Shown here piece by piece: positions 46,301-56,526 of a stretch of DNA of 64,000 nt (position 1 is its first letter; the number at the start of each line of letters is the position of its first letter). A program made the position numbers and the translations under genes. The stretch comes from Symbiodinium sp. CCMP2592 (taxonomy: Eukaryota; Sar; Dinophyceae; Suessiales; Symbiodiniaceae). The notes below the pieces were generated by a model. The model did not search any database. It saw only the letters and a program-made list of their open reading frames with translations, and was not told where the DNA came from. The stretch covers positions 244,597-308,596 of the forward strand of contig CAJNDT010000004.1 of NCBI GenBank assembly GCA_905221615.1, in the 5' to 3' direction.

Positions 46301-46530
46301 TGCTGCGAGTAGAACAAGCACCAGTACTCGCACGAGTCTCTGGTAACTAGTACTACCACTGGACCAGTGCTAGCCCTGGCACTAGCACTGGTGGTAGTAG
46401 TAGAAGAAGTAGTAGTAGTAGTAGTAGTAGTGCTACCACTACTACCATCACTACTACCACTACTACCACTACTACTGCTGCTGCTGCTGCTGCTACTACT
46501 ACTACTACTACTACTACTACGAGGAGGCCG
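46301..46530. repeat. Inverted GTA/CTA triplet repeats, hairpin-forming
   Basis: ACTACCACTGGACCAGTGCTAG near 46350 pairs with CTAGCACTGGTGGTAGT near 46382. Directly after, (GTA)n at about 46391-46430 is followed by (CTA)n-type units at 46435-46519. The arms are complementary in type, so one or two long stems are possible. Confidence 0.82.
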
Positions 46531-47434
46531 AGATTTGACCAAGTTTGTGTGGCAAACTTGTCCATCTTGGCATGTTTTGAAAGAGGGGGAAAGATGGGTG
46601 CGCAAGCTTGCCTAAAACCACTTGCACCACTTAGAAGCTTCGGAGCGGGGGGCAATCTTGGTCATCTTGCCCATCTTGCCTTGCACCACTTGGCCACTTG
46701 CACCACTGCTTCTGCTACTCCTACTGCTACCGACGCTACGGCTACAGCTACAGCTAGTGTTACTGCAAATGCTACTGCTAATGGCAGTGCCACTGCCAGC
46801 ACAGTACGTTACGACTGCGATGGCGACGACTAGTACTACTACTACACATTTCAGAACTCTTCGTACCATTGCCACAAAGCCAACACTACCAGTAGATGCT
46901 CAATGGCTTAAGTCTAGAACCATAACGACAAGGAAGGCTGACCATGGACAAAACTCCGAATCCCACACGACCACCAAATCTTAAACTCCTCAGGCCTGTC
47001 GAAGACCTTCCTCTTTGCTCTTGGTCCGACGGGGGTGTCGCGCCTGGAATTGGATGAACTTAGCGAGGAGGACTTGCGCTGAACAAAATAGTTCAAACAA
47101 TGCTATGCTCGTATTGAGCAACCCCCCGCCACTTTACAGGCCAAGACGCAAGGGCCTGAAGTTTTAACGAGTCACTCTCACGTGGGCGCGGCTCAGGCGT
47201 AGAGTTTTCACATGTGGTTGCAACACGTCGGCTGGCAAGGTTCGTCCGGTTGCCTGAAGGGTTCTAGGGGCTTCTTAGCTCCTACGCAGATATGCCTTGA
47301 CAAACTTACATGTTGATCGTCATGTTGTCCTCCTGTATCAGTCAGCCAGAAGAGTCAGGCGGTCTTTATTGGCCAGCTGCCAAACTGGCCGTGAACGGCT
47401 CCCGGAGCAAAAGCGAAACAACCACGACAATTCT
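46531..47434. other. Decaying CTA/CTG repeats, then empty
   Basis: CTTGCACCACTT recurs at about 46620, 46682 and 46697. Degraded CTACTG units run to about 46850. No gene seen to 47434. Confidence 0.5.
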
Positions 47435-47517
47435 GTTTCCTCCCAACCCCCCAAAGGAGTTCCTCGCCTTGGCCGCATAGGGAGAGTGTAGGTCGCTGAG
47501 CTGCCTCTTGATGGTAC
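47435..47517 (-). CDS. Candidate exon, hypothetical
   Basis: The minus strand has CGGAATTCCAG, then TIKRQLSDLHSPYAAKARNS after two bases, then FGGLGGN. The acceptor is reasonable and residues are protein-like. The donor is unclear. A partial motif remnant (CCAGGCGAGG) lies at 47688-47697, about 170 bases upstream on this strand. Confidence 0.33.
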
Positions 47518-50145
47518 CTGGAATTCCGATCGGCAGGGGCTTTTCTTTTTCGGGTGTCGGGTTGGTCTTGGAATTGAGGGCAGATGTAAGCTTTAGGACA
47601 ACCACACGCCGCATCCCTGCTCAGAATGAAGCAAGTCGGAAGTAGCCGCAGCAATGTTGGATTGCATGCTCGTCCTTGTGTGGTCCAGGCGAGGAACTTC
47701 ATAAACACGGAAACCATAAGTCGAGAAAGTCTTGAACCGCCTTAGACCTTGAGCTCGCTCCTTTTGGTGCCAGCCGCGGCACCATGAAGCTTTGACCGCA
47801 GCCTGTGGGGATCGCAAAATCTGGTCAGGGTACCTAGAAAGACTTCTTGACAGCCAATGCACAAGCATACTTGAGGCAGGAGCCCATTTCCCGGAAAGCC
47901 GCACCAAAAGACGAAACTTCAATCCCGACACCGCAAGGCCCCACATGCTGCTACTCGGGGGCGTGAGGTCGGAGTGGAGTCTTTGAGGCCATGCTCTCGG
48001 GCTTGGACGGCTCGGAGCTTTTTGTTGGTCTTTGCCATTGCCATAACCTTGGAGATTCTTCCGGGCTCCCTCGTTTGACCTCAAGGTATCTGCAAACTTC
48101 CCCTCCAAACAACATAGTCGAAGCCTGCCAGCAGAATTGCTCCGTGTCGGCGCACGCGATGCCTGCATGGACTCCCTGCAGAGCCGAGCGAGGCTTCTCA
48201 GGCTGAGGGTTCACAACTTGAGACCCCTTCAGACCCCAAGCACCAAACGCTAAGCGACCCTAAAACCATGCGTTGATTGCGTTCTTGGTGGTGCCAGCTC
48301 TGACTTCATATGGGAGTAGTGCATGCTCGATCCCTTGCGCATGTCACCTCGAGAGTACAAAGGAACCAATATCTTTCTATGCAGCAGCACATCGGACGTG
48401 AAGCTTCTTCTCACCTGAGCCACCAGACTCCCCAAATGCCAGGTAACCCAAAGCCCCAAGAAACCTTCACACAACTACCTTCTTAGACCCTCCCCACTGC
48501 CCAGGATCCAACAAGTTCCGTCTGGACTTGCCTCGCCGACACTTGTTTCTCCGCGTGTATAGGGGTTTCAATGTCATGTTGAAGCCCGGACATGGATCCG
48601 TGACACCCGAAATCTTTCCCTTACGGGAAGCGCCACACCCCGGAATCCGAAGCCCTCAGAGCCGAAGCCTTTTAAGAGCCGCAACGACCCTAGACCCGAA
48701 ATCCCTTCCCCGGCCATTAACGCCGCATCGCCGGTCGCCGGCGCGTGGCCGCCAATGGCCGCTTTCTGGAGCCAAAAGAGCCGCCGGAAGCAAACTGGCT
48801 GCAAGATTTGCAAAGTTTGGAGGGCTTTGGTCTTTTGAGGGTCAGTGCTAGAGGCACTGCAAAGCTTGGAGCCTTGAGCTTCCATTTAGGGCTCCCTGTC
48901 AAGGTGTCGGGCTCGGTCAACTAGTTAGCCGGGTCGGCTGTGACATGGCGTGAGGAGGTCGTGGAATTCATGTCTTGTGGCTTTGGTTCCAAGGTCTTTT
49001 CGGGATTGAGGTTTCGTCAATGACGCTTCCCCAAGCCCATTCGCACGTATTGTTTAAGGTCGGTAAGGCATGCTTGGGATTCCTCAATCCGTCCTTGCAT
49101 GCGAGGCCCTCTGCAACGTTGGCTTTGCAATGCTAACAGTGTCGTAGATGCAAGTGCTGCGCGGGCTGCATGGATAGCAGTGGCTTGAGAATCGGCTGCG
49201 CTGCCTTGCTTTGCCCATAGTAAAATTCGACATCCTTCCGGCACTGTCTTTGTCATGTGCTTCGCTATGCTTCGCTGCGCCATTAGAAACTCGAAATTCA
49301 AGACAGCCCCTGACTGCCAGATTGCAAGCCCGCCTTTATGTTTGCTTCGTCCACGAGTCGCCAATACTGCCAAACCCATGAAAGATGCCATAAGATCCCG
49401 CCAAACCAGCTCAATCCCCTGGAAGCTCGGAATCAAGATGTTGCGCGACTTTGAGCCAAGGACGCGATCCCCAGGACCTCGCACCAGGATGGATCCAGAC
49501 CGTAACGTCTACTCAAGATCCGAGCTCTGGGGCCTTTGACATGCGAGGATCCAGTGAGACATTGCAACGGAAAAATGAAAGATGCTTTCTTGGCAATGGC
49601 ATAGTTTTAATTTCTCTTCTCGGACGCACGCTCGTCTAGCTTGGAAGCTAAGAAAGATGACAAGTCTGAGCGGCATCCACTTCACTGGTGCCATACTGCT
49701 CGGTATTCATATCTACACTGCCATAACACGGCCATCACCACCTTTGCAAGTACCAGCACCACCATCGACGACAACACTCCTTTGATTCTGGAGATCCCGC
49801 CGCAAGATACAGCCGGGGCGACTGGACAGAGATGTCTCCCACGATCTCAGCTTGGAGTTCACACACGAAACCCAATAGCAGGACAGATTGCATGGATCTC
49901 GTCATGACAACATGACTGTAAAAAGATCACCCGCTTTGCCTCAAGCAAAGGCATTTGCTACTGCTGTTGTTGGGCATGCTCTCGTTGTGCTAAGGGTTCT
50001 TGATAGAGGTTGCAAGTCTCCACCCTGGTGAATCTGCACACAACAATGGCTCGTCGCTGGGGTCTTCTCATCATAAACAACGGCGCATGGTCGCCTTCTA
50101 AACGCGCGCGCGATGCAGGGTGAGTGCAACGTTCGTTTTACTCAC
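47518..50145. other. No confident gene
   Basis: A minus frame at 49017-49484 (155 codons, MTKTVPEGCRILLWAKQG and onward) has balanced composition but no motif. A plus frame near 48714-48800 (AINAASPVAGAWPPMAAFWS) is G/C-rich at third positions without clear borders. Confidence 0.4.
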
Positions 50146-50241
50146 GAGAAAGGGACCAACGAAAGCCGGTCGCAAGTTCTTCGGGCCTGCTTTGATGGGG
50201 AGGGCCCTTTCCAGCACGTCCTGGCAATGGAGCGATCCGAG
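50146..50241 (-). CDS. Candidate 32-codon exon with consensus splice sites
   Basis: The minus strand has AGTTCCTGCAG, then LGSLHCQDVLERALPIKA, GPKNLRPAFVGPFL, then GTGAGT. It is exactly 96 bases, phase 0, with the best donor in the window. KNLRPAFVGPFLV resembles the GPY/F motif near the C terminus of some retrotransposon integrases (K-L-x-P-x-F-x-G-P-F), so an LTR-element relic is the alternative. It starts 23 bases after the dispersed motif at 50261-50294. Confidence 0.48.
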
Positions 50242-50260
50242 CTGCAGGAACTTGGGGCTG

Positions 50261-50294
50261 TTACGCTCACAACTCTGACAAACCAGATGAAGTC
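50261..50294 (+). repeat. Dispersed motif, copy 7 (sense minus strand)
   Basis: Reads TTACGCTCACAACTCTGACA, AACCAGATGAAGTC. It is diverged in the second half. Confidence 0.6.
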
Positions 50295-50576
50295 TTGGAG
50301 CCTTTAGGCTTCCGAGCTTTGAGGTGAGGAGTTTGGGCGTATGGAAGAGGCGAGGCATATGGTTCGTGGCCTGATGAGATAGTGAAACATTCTACTAAGA
50401 GCCTCACAGACAAAAGCAAAGAGGGACCCTACAAGACTAGTGACTAGAACCTGCCTATAGAATGCAAGGCCATGCTCTGACTGAGATCGTATGTCGAACA
50501 TGATGTGCCAGTTAAAGATCTGAGCCGCTACAGACAAGGCAAAGGGTTGAAGCTAAATCAGACGGAGAGGCCAATA
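50295..50576. other. No gene seen
   Basis: Short overlapping frames only. Confidence 0.5.
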
Positions 50577-51013
50577 TCATGGGTTATGACAGCCGGGAAC
50601 GGTTGAGGGTATATGAGTGACTTGAAGAGTCGTCGCGGTTCCACTGGAGTTCAAGACATTGCTGGGAGCTGTCGGCCGCAATGATTTCGGAGGCCACTTG
50701 ACCGAGCCTGGGAAGACTCCAGCACCAGGTTGAGTCATTTGCCCCAGCTGGGGTAGCAGAAAGCTGACTTGAGCCCTGCCATTAGAAGCAAGTGGCACGG
50801 GGTGCATGCACGGCGAACCCTCCACCCCCTCAGCCGCAGCCGGAATGGTCAGCCCGTGCCTTTTCGGCTCCTGTGGCCTTGCCATCTCCGCGAAAGTTGC
50901 CCAGTCATCCCACGACCGAGCCGCAGCAGCCACCCGGCATGATCCTCGTTGGCATTGAGTTCTTCTCTTTCCAACTAGGCTTCGTGCACCGCAGTCGTTC
51001 CCTCACTCTCTGA
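50577..51013 (-). CDS. Coding-like segment, strand ambiguous
   Basis: The minus strand is open for about 144 codons and contains SWDDWATFAEMARPQEPKRH and PLASNGRAQVSFLLPQLGQM before TGA. Over 50792-50946 the plus strand is also coding-like and proline-rich (ANPPPPQPQPEWSARAFSAP). My third-position counts are close (about 70% and 65% G or C), so the strand cannot be decided. The plus version would fit upstream of the plus-strand exons at 51075-51647. Confidence 0.36.
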
Positions 51014-51074
51014 CAGCAACTGTTGAGACAACGACGAGTCGACCTGTGTCACACCGGCCCCCACCGCCATGTGA

Positions 51075-51130
51075 GGCTGTGGCAGGAGAGCCTTGATCTG
51101 TCACCCCCACCAGATCTGTATGAATTGCAG
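51075..51130 (+). CDS. Candidate exon 1 of a plus-strand gene
   Basis: After CCATGTGAG the frame reads LWQESLDLSPPPDLYELQ, then GTCCGA. A minus-strand frame (51101-51260, ADGEGDAVTELDNSDLQF) is a rival. Confidence 0.32.
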
Positions 51131-51300
51131 GTCCGAGTTGTCAAGCTCCGTCACAGCGTCACCTTCACCATCCGCACAAGCATGAGAGCCTCGAAGCCGG
51201 TGAATCAGGGATAAGGCCCGTCTCACAGGTGCCACCGTCTCTGTCTGTGACAGGCGATGGTCTGCGAGAGGGGCCCCCATCCCCATGGCCATCCCACCAG

Positions 51301-51373
51301 CTGTGCTCGTCGACAAGCTGCCTTCGTGCCCTCCCCCTTTGCCATGCCCACCATGGTGTACTTCACGAGCTCG
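51301..51373 (+). CDS. Candidate exon 2 of a plus-strand gene
   Basis: CCATCCCACCAG precedes it and a consensus GTAAGA donor follows. In the frame continuous with the next exon it reads QAAFVPSPFAMPTMVYFTSS. No family recognised. Confidence 0.42.
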
Positions 51374-51418
51374 GTAAGAAGGCGGGGCTTGTGCACCAGC
51401 TCGTTCTCGATCCCTCAG

Positions 51419-51647
51419 GGCCCCGTACCCGAGGAAGTTGCGCATTCTGGCAGTCGCAGCATTGGAGATACCCAGTTCCAGCTGGCGGAGCGCTTCCTTC
51501 CGGCCTTCTGCATTGCAGTGATCAAAGGCTTGGATGAGGACTCTGACTCATTGTGTCCCAAGATTCATCCGAGCAGTGCTGGTGCTGCTGTTGGTGCTGC
51601 AGCAAACGTATGCCTAGCTGAAACCTTCTACTTGCAGCTCGAACTGG
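51419..51647 (+). CDS. Candidate exon 3 of a plus-strand gene
   Basis: The acceptor is TTCTCGATCCCTCAG. The frame reads GPVPEEVAHSGSRSIGDTQF, QLAERFLPAFCIAVIKGLDE, DSDSLCPK, then an Ala-rich stretch and LAETFYLQLELG before GTCAGT. Composition is strongly protein-like. The 45-base gap from 51374 to 51418 is a multiple of three and open, so it could be a very short intron or coding sequence. If unspliced, the frame runs to 51892. No family recognised. Confidence 0.45.
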
Positions 51648-52289
51648 GTCAGTCCAAGGAGTTCTCCCCTCTCGGACACAGGCTTACAGGATTGCGGATC
51701 CTTCAAAGGATGATGCGACTGAAGGCGGCAGCTGCTTTCGGGGCGTTAAGATCGGAAAGCACGGCTTCAACACACTTTTCTGTACGGTCCCTGGGGCCCA
51801 CAAGTACTAAGTTACTAAGGGACGCACGTTCAGGAGCCCCAAAACCGCCAACCTCACAACGACCCTTGCACTGCCAGTCCTGGAAGACGTAAACGGAAGA
51901 CCCGTATTGCTGCCTCGCAGTGTAAGGATTTGGGTGTTAAGGTGAACCTCACCATACCATCAACCCTCTCAGCGTGAAATGCAGAACTTTCAACCCGATA
52001 ACCTTTTTCAGTCCCCATGTCCTGAACCCTGAACACCTTGAGGCCCTTTCTCCTCGACCCGTATTATGGCCCCAAACCTCCCGAAAACCACCTCTCCGAA
52101 AAATACCTGGTTGAGGGCCTCTTTCTTAGTCGGCCTCTGAGCTTCGTGAAGCTGAGAGCCTTGACGACTCTACGTTCATGTGCCCAGGTGTGGATTACAT
52201 AAACAACAGTAACCCCGCCACCCACCACGCTCCGCTCGCGTTAAGAAACCTGGCGGTGAAAATGAGCAAAACAGACATATACAGTCGTA
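51648..52289. other. No gene seen beyond the open tail
   Basis: The plus frame of the preceding exon stays open to 51892 with lower coding character. C/A-rich words at 51900-52100. Confidence 0.45.
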
Positions 52290-52860
52290 TGGCAAAGTTT
52301 TTTGCTGTTGTTGCCCCCGGTGCTTGTTTTTGTTGCTGTCGTTGCGGGGAACAGGTTTTTGCTTGTTGCATGTTTCCCCTCCTACTTAGCAAGGACCGCA
52401 TTGCAGGATACTTCAGAGACCTGTTGACTACAGCCTCAGGTTTCGAAGCTTTGTTGCTCGTTGCGGGGTGTGCTTTGTTTTGTTGCTGTCGTTGCGGGGA
52501 AGGGGGGAGCGTTTTTTTGCTGTCGCTGCGCGTCCCTGATTCTGAGCGGCAACAACACCGAAAACACGCTCGCCCCTTCCCGGGTGCCCCTCCCCCCTCC
52601 CCCCGCTGGGCAACGACAGCAAAAGAAAACGAGCTCCCCGCAACGACAGCAAAAAAGTTAACCCCTCCCCCCCTCGACGACAGCAAAAAACAACTCTTAC
52701 CGTCCCCGGAGCACTTTTTTTTCTGTCGTTGTGGGGATCCGTCATGTTTGTTGCTGACACTGCGGGGGCGTGATGTTTTTTCTGTTGTGACGGGGATGGG
52801 TTCACTCCTTCACTGGCTTCCAGGGTCCGCGCAAAAACAGCAAAAAGCGACTACAACAAA
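52290..52860. repeat. Two-orientation cluster of TTGCTGTCGTTGCGGGG units
   Basis: The word TTGCTGTCGTTGCGGGGA or close variants occurs in forward sense at about 52334, 52484, 52516, 52718 and 52748. It occurs in reverse sense (CCCCGCAACGACAGCAA) at about 52605, 52637 and 52675, with diverged forms to 52855. Units are joined by poly-T or poly-A and short C/G-rich spacers. The facing groups can fold into long hairpins. Two frames, one per strand, are open through most of the cluster but encode only Cys/Phe-rich or Gly/Arg-rich repeats. Confidence 0.85.
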
Positions 52861-53328
52861 AAACACACGATCCCATGTTGCAACGCACATACGCGCATGA
52901 ACAAGAGTTGGCATGAGTCCGACTTGTCCTTCTCAGGTGAACACCAGGCCAGTGTTTGAGTCTATTGCTCATGAAAAGGGACCTTGTGCGTCGCCCGACC
53001 CTGAACTGACCAATGCAGTGCTGGTTGTGGCGGCTTTCACCGTGGAAGGCAAGGTTCACAAAAACGTCACGACCTTGCCCCTACATACCTAGTCAAATGA
53101 AATCAACAGGGGCAAGACCGGGGTCCCGGCATTGACTGGCAGTCGATGAAACCATTTTTCTTGTCCTTCGGCTGCAGCCAAGACCACATATCTTGTGGCA
53201 GGTGTGCAAGGCTTCAAGATGTTCAGGCTTTGCCACTAGCGCCTCCTTGGCCTTCCATGCATTGGGGCTTGCAGCAGTCAGCGAAGTGAACATTTAGGAA
53301 GCCAGCTTGGGCGATCGGCTGAAGGGAC
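52861..53328. other. No gene seen
   Basis: Unique sequence between two repeat clusters. Confidence 0.5.
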
Positions 53329-53481
53329 GAGGAAGGAGCACGAGGAGGAGGAGGAGGAAGGAGAGGGAGGAGGAGCGAGGAGGAGGGAGGAGGGAGGAGG
53401 GACGAGAAGGGGAGGGACCGGAGGGAGGAGGAGGGGGAGGGACCGAAGGGATGAGGAGCTTTCCGGAGGAGGAAGGAGGAG
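53329..53481. repeat. Polypurine GGA/GAGG tract
   Basis: About 150 bases almost wholly purine on the plus strand, with GAGGAGG and GGGAGG units, partly mirror-symmetric. Confidence 0.95.
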
Positions 53482-53739
53482 GTTAGAAATGCTCCTTCAC
53501 TCTCTTTCAGTCTGTCTGTGTGTGTTTGTGTGACCACTCGTTTCCGTGTGTTTGCACGCACATACTAAACACACACATTGCTACTTCCCAGGCGCCGGGC
53601 CGGATTGAAACTCCGAACGACGCCGGTGTGGACCCTGGGTGCACGAAAGAGTTCGGTTTTGCGAACAGACACAGAACGGTGAGTTTCCAAGCTGGCAAAA
53701 GCCCAAAAGTGCTGACTCCGCCATCACCTTCTGGTTGTA
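53482..53739. other. Spacer
   Basis: Short stretch between the polypurine tract and the triplet array. No gene. Confidence 0.5.
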
Positions 53740-53976
53740 ATGGTAGTGGTGGTGGTAATGGTGGTGGTAGTGGTACTCCTCGTTGCAGCAATCGGAGGCG
53801 TAGTCGCAGCTTTAGTCCCAGCCGTGATCGTCGTCGTCGTCGTAGCAGCAGTCGCAGTAGCAGTAGCAGTAGCAGTCGCAGTCGCAGTGGCAGTGGCAGT
53901 GGTAGTGGTAGTGGTAGTGGAAGTGGTAGTCGTAGTAGTAGTCGTAGTAGTAGTCGTAGTAGTAGTCGTAGTAGTG

Positions 53977-54011
<35 letters not shown>

Positions 54012-54117
54012 ATTTGTAGTAGTAGTAGTAGTAGTAGTAGTAGCAGTAAAACAATGTCGTAGTAGTAGCAGTAGTAGTAGTAGTAGTAGTAAAACAATAA
54101 GAATTAGAGTAGTAGTC

Positions 54118-54157
<40 letters not shown>

Positions 54158-54270
54158 TAGTGGTAGGAGTAGGAGTAACATAGCCGTAGCCGTGGCCGTA
54201 GCCGTAGCAGCAGCAGCAATGGCAGTAGCAGTCGTCGTAGTAGTCCTCGTCGCGGCATCGGCAGGGGCAG
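53740..54270. repeat. GTA/GTC/GTG imperfect triplet array, ~530 bp
   Basis: GTAGTC, GTAGTG and GCAGTA units in runs. All frames stay open but encode low-complexity Val, Ser-Arg, Thr or Tyr runs, so none is called as a gene. Confidence 0.95.
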
Positions 54271-54283
54271 TGGCGGTGGCAAT

Positions 54284-54299
54284 TGCACACACGCACACA

Positions 54300-54355
<56 letters not shown>

Positions 54356-54426
54356 CGAAGCACACACGCACGCACGCAAGCACGCACGCACGGACGCACG
54401 GACGCACGCACGCACGCACACGCACC

Positions 54427-54481
<55 letters not shown>
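54284..54481. repeat. (GCAC)n followed by (CA)n
   Basis: GCAC units fill about 54290-54424 with a break near 54357, then (CA)n runs from about 54429 to 54480. Confidence 0.97.
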
Positions 54482-54484
<3 letters not shown>

Positions 54485-55461
54485 AACAAACAAATCCGCT
54501 CTTCGGTCGCTTCGGGGCCACAAAGCCGAACTCTCACAACAGCGATAGCGAGGAGCAAGAAGAAGTACAAATCAAGGACTCACAGACAACAACACTGAGG
54601 CAGTCTAGCGAAGTCTTCACCTCTGGACCTCTGCACAAACCCTCGAAGTTCAGGGCTCCCGTGCGGCTCCCCGGACTGTATCCTGTCTGCCGGAGATAAC
54701 CTTGGGCCTGGGCACGCTTCCTGTCTCTACTTGTATATGCATGCACGTGTATATATATATATATATGGAGGTATAGATGTAGATACATAGATCTAAATGC
54801 AGATATAGATATAGATTTAGGGGTTTGTATGTATAAACGTTTGATTGAAAAGCATACTTACTATTTGCACGTATTTGTTTTTGAAATCAGGAATATGGAT
54901 ATGTACGTTTTCCTATTCATGGTTGTTTCGATTTCTAATTTTGGTCATATCACTACCTATTCATCTGCCAAAAAAGGTATCTGGACAGACAGGCATATGC
55001 TTCAAAAGGATTCTTTCTTGTTCAGGAATGGCCATTTCATCTTGTGCGGACGACTGCACGAATGTCATCTATTCAGACGGCCGGTGTCTCATTCGGGTGG
55101 TCTTTGGGTGTCTCCAAGTACTGAATGGGCGGTTTGAACAGAACCTCACCATTCAGCGTATTCTAAAGGTGGCCGTGTTGCACTGTCAAGCACTCTTCCC
55201 TCTGCACTGCCATTGCCATCCGATGGATCATGCCCAATCGTTCCCCCACCGCAAAACTTAGTGATTCGCGAAAACATACCATCGTGCCCAACTTTTTCCA
55301 AGCTCAGCACCTCAGCTGGCCTTTTTCAGCCATTTTGCAGCAGGCAAGATGACGCGGCTGCGGCCAGTCTCTGGTACAAAGGGTGGGTCAAGCAAGCCCT
55401 ACATGCCCGCCACTCCGTCTGCCGCGAAACTGCCGTCGTGCAGTTGTCGCTGGCATCAGTT
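54482..55461. other. Downstream flank of the insertase gene
   Basis: (TA)n at 54749-54766 and GATA-like units at 54770-54825. The rest is unique and A/T-richer. It contains the 3' side of the minus-strand insertase gene. No AATAAA-type signal stands out. Confidence 0.5.
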
Positions 55462-56430
55462 TCAGTGTCCACATGCTGCACGTTTCCAGTTTTGGCGCTT
55501 CTTCCAGCTCATGCTAGGCTTTGGTGGCACCCAACAGTATTTGCGGTAGTACCATGTAATCCCTGCCGTGTAAAAGCCGTTGGTTGCGATGAACAGGAAA
55601 GTAGCCGCAGGCAAGCTGCTTGCGGTCCACGGCACCCAGGTGAGCAGTGCTCCCCTCATGACCATCCTAAAATACTCCGCAGTATCCTCCTGACCCGGCT
55701 GGGGCGGGTTGGCATTGAGCTCAGCGTTCGCCAGCAGTGCCAATGCAGAGAGACACGGCAGTACCCCATAGGGGTCTGGAAGCACCAAAGAATCCAGCCA
55801 CAGGCTAGGTGATGTCACAAAGCTTCGGAAGGAGTCAGGGTGGTTCATGATACCATAAAGGGCCCCGAAATATGTCAGACCAATGGGAAGTACGACACCG
55901 ACTTGGTAACCTAGGCCTTGCACTGGGTGGAAGCCCGTCTCTTGTGTGAATGCCTGAAAGCGTTCCGTGGCTTTCTGCAAGTCGGCTTCAGCTTTCTCAG
56001 CCTTCGCCGCGCCTGCCGCCCCGCCGAGTGTGCTTTCGCCGCCGAGGCCACCCCTCCGTGCCTGTGCCTCGCTGTAAGACTTCGCGAGCTCCATGTACAC
56101 AGGCATTAACACCAAGGCATCACAGCGGCGCCTGAGTGATGTAAGGTTCCAGGGTGCAGTAACCAGGCGCGTGAGCAGCGCTGCAGCCACCACGGCAGCA
56201 CCAGCATCGCCGGTGGCTGAATGCAGAAGCAGAAGGCTTTGCTGTAGCACATCCATCAGCAGCCATGGCTGGTAGAGGTCAAGCGGGTTCGCACCTGCAT
56301 CCGCTGCTGCCGCACGCAAAGCACGGAGGACCTCTTCCTCTGCTCCCGTGCGAGGTGCAGCTGCGAAACCACGCTGGAAGCCCCACAGCCGTAGAGCCCT
56401 GCTCAGAGGCCGACTCCGACTTAGTGACAT
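55462..56430 (-). CDS. Mitochondrial Oxa1/YidC/Cox18-type membrane insertase
   Basis: A 322-residue protein of the YidC/Oxa1 family, which inserts membrane proteins, here probably into the mitochondrial inner membrane. Residues 1-26 (MSLSRSRPLSRALRLWGFQR, then GFAAAP) are Arg-rich without acids and end in an RGF-A type cleavage site, a good presequence. Membrane segments are seen at about 74-95, 172-194, 212-237 and 258-294. The family's conserved block is WLDSLVLPDPYGVLP (211-225), and NLTSLRRRC (95-103) follows the first segment. An Ala/Lys/Glu helix (140-165) replaces the usual loop. The frame opens at 56526, but that codon is GTG; the first ATG is at 56430. Length fits Cox18/Oxa1 proteins. 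No intron breaks the frame. Whether it is Cox18 or Oxa1 is not resolved. Confidence 0.88.
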   Translation of the reverse strand: MSLSRSRPLSRALRLWGFQRGFAAAPRTGAEEEVLRALRAAAADAGANPLDLYQPWLLMDVLQQSLLLLHSATGDAGAAVVAAALLTRLVTAPWNLTSLRRRCDALVLMPVYMELAKSYSEAQARRGGLGGESTLGGAAGAAKAEKAEADLQKATERFQAFTQETGFHPVQGLGYQVGVVLPIGLTYFGALYGIMNHPDSFRSFVTSPSLWLDSLVLPDPYGVLPCLSALALLANAELNANPPQPGQEDTAEYFRMVMRGALLTWVPWTASSLPAATFLFIATNGFYTAGITWYYRKYCWVPPKPSMSWKKRQNWKRAACGH

Positions 56431-56471
56431 AGAAATGGGCGGCAGGGGTGCAGCGACTTCAAGTGTCTGCC

Positions 56472-56480
56472 AGCCAAAAT
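56472..56480 (-). other. Possible spliced-leader remnant upstream of the insertase
   Basis: The minus strand reads ATTTTGGCT, nine bases identical to the middle of the dinoflagellate leader, about 42 bases upstream of the ATG. Flanking bases do not match, so this is suggestive only. Confidence 0.25.
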
Positions 56481-56526
56481 TTGCAGTTGAATCCAAGGAT
56501 TGGAGGACAAAAGAATCGTCAGACAC

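Noticed and set aside
52178-52900. A 240-codon plus-strand open frame
   Set aside because: It lies over the two-orientation repeat cluster; the protein is a translation of the repeated word (CCCRCG units) and a minus frame is open too.
53724-54570. Open frames of 250-265 codons on both strands
   Set aside because: They run through triplet, GCAC and CA repeats and encode only low-complexity Thr, Tyr, Val or Cys-Val runs.
55213-55812. A 199-codon plus-strand open frame
   Set aside because: Its right half is antisense to the insertase gene, whose frame explains the composition there; the left half shows no motif.
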